Source: Ampelocalamus luodianensis (Eukaryota; Streptophyta; Magnoliopsida; Poales; Poaceae). From it: a stretch of 64,000 bases of DNA. Numbering within the stretch: the stretch's first letter is position 1; every line of letters starts with the position of its first letter. Where the stretch lies: positions 1,875,840 through 1,939,839 of the forward strand of contig CM070628.1 in NCBI GenBank assembly GCA_036346255.1, read 5' to 3'. Below, in pieces: positions 59,384 to 64,000 of this stretch. The notes under the pieces are model-generated. The model was not told the origin of the DNA, searched no databases, and worked only from the letters and a program-made list of their open reading frames with translations. The translations under genes were made by a program, and so were the position numbers.

Positions 59384-61114
59384 TGATCTCATGAATTGTT
59401 TTTTGGTTTTTGGCTGCTGGCTCCGCCCATGACTTGAATCATCTTCAGACACAATCCACAACATATTTAGTGAGTATATACAGCTCTATTGTCCCAATGC
59501 TTATGTCAGTTTCTTCGACAGCACCATCCACTTTAACTTGGCATGGGGCACCGACAAACCGTGCAATTGTCAGCTAGTGTAACCCTGAACTTGCTCCTAC
59601 ACTCGTGGAAACCCACCCCACAGCCCCACTGCTGTATAATCTACTAATCTCCTGTACGCATGCATGAGTGTTACTCTCACGGATTACTACTCTCTACCAA
59701 ACGTAGCAGCGGTTACCCGGTCCCGGTGCAATTCAGCCGTCTCTCTAGAGAAAATCTCATCAACTTGTCAGCGACGTTTCGTGACGGCCATGCGGGTGCA
59801 GCATGGCTCGCTGCGGCCGCGCTGATGTCGAGACATTCATGGCCTGATGCCTCTAATCTGCCCATGAATTTCCCTGGCAAGGAACCACCCATGGCGACGC
59901 GGTGTTGGTCCGGGATGTTCACGACAATGCCCGAGTCAACGTGAGGCGTCAGGGAGATCGATCCAGCTCCGAGCCGCCGCGCGTACGTTGTCAGTAAACA
60001 CTAGTAGCTCCTACACATGCATGAGCAGCTCACTCAACTCCCAGTCTCCCACCCACTCGATCCCTGATATAATTTCTGTCACCGGTTAGGTTTGGTATAT
60101 ACTCCGATTGCAGAAAGTCCAATGTCCAGGCAATTTGATTGAAAATCGACGGTCATATTTTGTATTGCTCCCTCGAAATTCATGTAAAATTTCCTAGCTA
60201 GCTTGTAACCCGTATTTAGGCCAAGAGGTATCACGCGTATGAGTTGCAAAGTATTGTACAAGTACTTGCTTGACCAGAGGACATGCATATTTGCACAACG
60301 AAAGTGTGCGAAAAAAACACGCACAGGCAAATACCGAATCGATCATTCTCGTTTGGCATGCCGTAGCGAGGACTACACCAAATGATCATGCATACCTGAA
60401 ATGCTGGATAGTTACATTGCACAATCCAGTCTGATGAATAGCTGTTTTCTTAGAATTCTTAGTTTATGAATTTGTTGGTACTCTACGATTTTCGAATGTG
60501 TTGACTGTACAATCTTACTATTTGGGCTGCGAACTTGTCAGAGGCCGCATCTCAGCAGCCTATCTTAATCTGTCTGATACACGAGCAATGGCGAGTTTAG
60601 GTGAGAGTTCATTAATCCAAGGCACCAATAATATTGCCGGCTGCCAGTAAATATTTGCATGAGCTCACTGTATCGTTCTCAGCTCAGCGGCCACCTTAAT
60701 GTCTCCGAGAGTCTTTGTTACTACTGTCGGTTAGAGTACTACTTACAGTACCTGTCCTCGGCAGCTTTCTGACGTAATATCGTTGAACATCAATTCGACT
60801 GAAAATTGTACTAGCTGCAACTTGCAAGTGTATGTGATCACGGCACTTGTCAAATTGATTGAATTTTGATGGCGCATTACAAATATCTAAATCCATACTG
60901 TACGTTACTTATCAGTGTAATCCTTAAATCAGAAAAGACTAAAAATTCTCTTATTAACCGGGAGAAAAGGGAAGATCTACACCACTTACTTTGATAGGAT
61001 CAAATGATAACAGTGCAGATTAATCACGTATAGATATTATATCTACTAAAATTGTATAACAAATACAACTATATTTTTGAAAGACAGTAGAGTCAGGGGC
61101 GAAGCTGGGCCTCG
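59384..61114. other. Unassigned sequence; one coding-like ORF
   Basis: A plus-strand ORF (59660-59944, 94 codons) and a minus-strand ORF (59713-59922, 69 codons) overlap. Both have protein-like composition, and neither matches a family I know. Otherwise AT-rich sequence with no gene seen. Confidence 0.3.
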
Positions 61115-61526
61115 GGCCTCTGGGGCAATGGCATGAGGGCCTGGATCAAAAGCCCATGTAAAAATCTTTGAAAATAGTAAAATAATACTTCAATAAAAGC
61201 AGCTGGGCCGGCCCCTCCTCCATGAATAGAGTTATACGGCCTCTGGGGCAATGGCCCGAGGGCCAGGATAAAAAACTCATGTAAAAATATTTGAAAATAG
61301 TAAAATAATACTTTAGATAAAAGCAGCTGAGCCGGTCATAGTAAAATAATACTTTAGATAAAAGCAGCTGAGCCGGCCCGTCGTCCATGAATAGAGTTAT
61401 ACGGCCTCTGAGGCAATGGCCCGAGGCCCAGGATCAAAAGCCTATGTAAAAATCTTTAAAAATAGTAAAATAATACTTTAGATAAAAGCAGCCAGGCCAG
61501 CCCGTCGTCCATGAATAGAGTTATAC
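61115..61526. repeat. Tandem repeat, about 124-bp unit x 3
   Basis: Units 61115-61237, 61238-61402 and 61403-61526 all start ggcctctg(g/a)ggcaatggc and end catgaatagagttatac. The middle unit is longer because about 41 bp (catagtaaaataatacttta...) is duplicated within it. It is probably part of an old DNA transposon. Confidence 0.85.
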
Positions 61527-62038
61527 AACAGATACAAACATATCACAATATCTTAGCCGCTCAATTGCGCGAGAAATTCTGCTAGTTCCTACAAAATTTG
61601 GGTCTAAAACAAGGTTTAACGAAAATGATCAACGGGCTAACCCTCCTCATTGACGGTGCGCAATTAAATGCTGATCGAATCGATCCATTGCTTTCACTCG
61701 CAACACGCGGTGCCTCAGCTTAGCCTAGCCCACACTCTATTTAACACGACCAAACCCTTTGCCCAAACGCCCACAAAAAAAAACCCTCAAGAAACCAAAC
61801 CACCCGCCTCCAACCGCGCTTAAATGCCAGCTTTTTTTTTTCTTCTCTAAGCTAAACCATACGATCGATTATCTACTCGTTTACTCTTACAAAAAGCCCA
61901 CTCCTCTGCGTTTAAGCTAGCAATAACACCTGCCGCTACTCTACTATCCAGCCGGCCTCGCGAGCGGCAGGCTCGCCTCCGCCGCTGGTTGCTTGCTGCT
62001 ACCCACCGGCTGGCCACCGCGCGAGGAGCTAGCTAGCA
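61527..62038 (+). promoter_or_regulatory. Presumed promoter and leader of the BODYGUARD-like gene
   Basis: AT-rich upstream sequence with a possible weak TATA word (ctatttaa at about 61736), turning GC-rich at 61950. The assignment rests on position only. Confidence 0.35.
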
Positions 62039-63703
62039 ATGCACATTGCCACCTGCGTGTGGCAAGAGAAGGCAGCCATGGGCGGCCGGGGCGGCGGTGC
62101 CGGTGGTAGGGGCGAGTGGGCGTGCAGGAGGGTGACGCTCGGGGCGCTGGTGGCGTCGGCCGGGGGCGCGCTCAACTGCGCCGTCAGCTTCGTGGTGTTC
62201 TCGTTCCTGGACGTGCTGGACATGGTGCTGTGCCTCGTGTACAAGCTGGTGGACTACGCCGTGGAGGCGGAGTGGAAGCCGTGCTACTGCTCGGCGGCGG
62301 CGCGGGAAGGGGGCGGAGCCGGGGCGGGCGCCATCTTCGTGCCACCGGCGGCCGCGCCGGGGCCGAAGGTTGTGCGGCTGTCGTCGTCGTCCGCCAAGAT
62401 GCAGCTGGAGGACGTCTCCGATACGCTGTACGTGCGGACGTCGCTGCTGTCGGACGCCACCAAGAAGGCCGGCCCCGCCGCGCCCACGCTCACCGTCAGC
62501 CCGGCCATCGCCGAGATGATCCGCGGCAAGATCGACCGCTCGCCCCGCCCGCCGCGCCAGGCGCCGTGCTGGTCCGACTGCGACTGCAAGGTCTGCCACT
62601 CGTGGAGCACCTCCTCCCGCTCCTCCCATCTCTACGCCCACGTCCAAGCCCCGCCAAGTACGCACGCTTAATTCCCAGCTTCTCTCCTCAGTTCCTGTAC
62701 GTCGACGTGTGTGCACATGCAAACGTACAAGTTAGCTGCTAGCTAGGCACGCACGAGCTGGAACCTGACGACGACGTGTGCCCTCGTGTGTGGTATGTGC
62801 CGTGCAGATGGCGGTGGCGGCGAGGCGACGGAGGACGTGGTGTTCATCCACGGCTTCATCTCGTCGTCGGTGTTCTGGACGGAGACGGTGTTCCCAGCGT
62901 TCAGCGAGGCGGCGCGGGGGAGGTACCGGATGTTCGCGGTGGACCTTCTGGGGTTCGGCCGGAGCCCAAAGCCGGCGGACTCGCTCTACACGCTGCGGGA
63001 GCACGTGGAGATGATCGAGCGCTCCGTGCTGCAGCGCTACCGCCTGCGCTCCTTCCACGTCGTCGCGCACTCGCTCGGCTCCGTCCTCGCGCTCGCCCTC
63101 GCTGTCAAGTACCCCGATGCCGTCAAGTCCCTCACCCTCCTCGCTCCGGTACGTGCCGTGCCCGTGCCCGTTGGAAACTCCCCATTTAATCGCACGCTCA
63201 TGCCCGCCCGCGCGCCCGCCGCTTTATGTCGTCTCGTTTAATTTCCTGCAACTGCATGTGTACTTCACCCCATCCCACACGCTGAAAGAAACAGTATCTT
63301 ACTAACAATTAATCAACGCCACGGCGCATGCGAGTCCACAACGCTAGTTAACTGTATGCAACTTATGCTGGATTTTACCTTCCTCTTCCTCGCTGACACG
63401 GTTTACTACTACCTGACAAGTCAATCACTCTTAACTGCATGATCAATGGTATGATGAAAATTATGTTTGGTTGGATTTTTGGTGTGTACAAATACAGCCT
63501 TATTTCCCGGTGCCCAAGGAGGAGGCGGGGGCGGCGACGCAGTACGTGATGCGGCGGGTGGCGCCGCGGCGGGTGTGGCCGCCGATCGCGTTCGGGGCGT
63601 CGATGGCGTGCTGGTACGAGCACGTCAGCCGGACCATCTGCCTCACCATCTGCAGGCACCACCGGATATGGGACCGCCTCTTCAGGCTCTTCACCAGGAA
63701 CAG
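62039..63703 (+). CDS. BODYGUARD-like alpha/beta hydrolase, 5' part
   Basis: Likely an extracellular epidermal hydrolase of the BODYGUARD (probable lysophospholipase) family needed for cuticle formation. Exons are 62039-62657, 62808-63148 and 63498-63703, with GT-AG introns and consistent phases. The gene continues beyond the window after FTRNR. The N-terminal hydrophobic segment (LNCAVSFVVFSFLDVLDMVL) ends in the family hallmark EAEWKPCYC. Exon 1 also has CWSDCDCKVCHSW. Exon 2 holds the hydrolase start VVFIHGFISSSVFW, VDLLGFGRSPKP and the nucleophile serine in VVAHSLGS; exon 3 has PYFPVPKEE and the WYEHVSRTIC stretch. The acid and histidine of the triad would lie downstream. The ATG at 62078 has a better context (gcagccATGG) and may be the true start, 13 codons in. 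Confidence 0.9.
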
Positions 63704-64000
63704 GTAACTAAACTGCTCACTTCCTTCATTTAATCTCCGTATTGCTTTTTTCCCCGACCACCTGATCTGTTCTGGCCTGCATGTCCTGCCGCTCTCTTCT
63801 TCTTTCGCCGCAACACATGATGCACAACATAGAGCCGACAGCAAACAGTTGGCAAATACGAGTAGAAGATTCGGATTAAACTGAACTCCTCTGATCTCAT
63901 AGCAATATACAGATAATTCTGCAGCAGTGATCAGGATTTTAAAAACACATTATTCGCATTTAATACGTCTGAAATCGGTAGATGAGGCACAGCTGTCGAT
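63704..64000 (+). other. Intron of the BODYGUARD-like gene (incomplete)
   Basis: Starts gtaact after phase-2 exon 3. No acceptor followed by family coding sequence was seen before the window ends. Confidence 0.6.

Noticed and set aside
1..64000. CRISPR arrays, operons, bacterial promoters, rRNA or tRNA genes
   Set aside because: None seen. The tandem repeats are plant satellite-like or transposon-derived, and the genes have spliceosomal introns or plant architecture.

Overview
This is a stretch of plant nuclear DNA, most likely from a grass. The evidence is GC-rich genes with grass-type coding sequence, a Ty3/gypsy element of chromovirus (Tekay/Del-like) type with LTRs of about 2.8 kb, and many small DNA transposons (Stowaway, Tourist, Mutator-like and hAT-like). 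From memory, not checked here, rice also carries ADC and RAD1 near each other on the short arm of chromosome 6, so the window may be collinear with that region. No bacterial, plasmid, CRISPR or rRNA/tRNA feature was seen.

Host genes. (1) An intact, single-exon arginine decarboxylase gene (ADC) on the minus strand at 12833-14920. Its GC-rich leader of about 590 nt contains no AUG and holds a strongly base-pairing box. (2) A RAD1 checkpoint clamp gene at 31534-33382 on the plus strand. Most exons are recognisable, but the reading frame breaks in at least two places, so this copy is probably a pseudogene. (3) The 5' three exons of a BODYGUARD-type alpha/beta hydrolase at 62039-63703 on the plus strand, which continues past the window edge. 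(4) A three-exon B-box zinc-finger (BBX) pseudogene at 37172-38070 on the minus strand, lying inside a putative hAT-like transposon.

Mobile DNA fills most of the rest. From left to right: a Mutator-like MITE (1067-1578), a folded-back repeat (3212-4235), a hairpin (4251-4422), a LINE 3' end split by a shortened LTR (5310-8400), a hAT derivative (10124-10955), a Mutator-like MITE (16261-16603), a Tourist (17045-17271), a 2.96-kb Mutator-like element (20254-23215), a Stowaway (23413-23643), a pair of related elements (26.4-28.2 kb), two more Mutator-like MITEs (34869-35259, 36179-36479), the BBX-bearing element (36866-38237), and a 14.3-kb retrotransposon complex (45049-59378). The complex is made of LTR, internal region, LTR and then a third LTR. 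One 5-bp duplication flanks the whole set.

The observations most worth following are these. The long LTRs may carry a small split reading frame for an acidic peptide. The retroelement has three LTRs inside one target-site duplication. RAD1 is decayed at what may be its ancestral position. A BBX gene has been captured by a transposon. The ADC leader has no AUG. Short deletions in the retroelement cluster in CG-rich contexts, and this could be either biology or assembly error.
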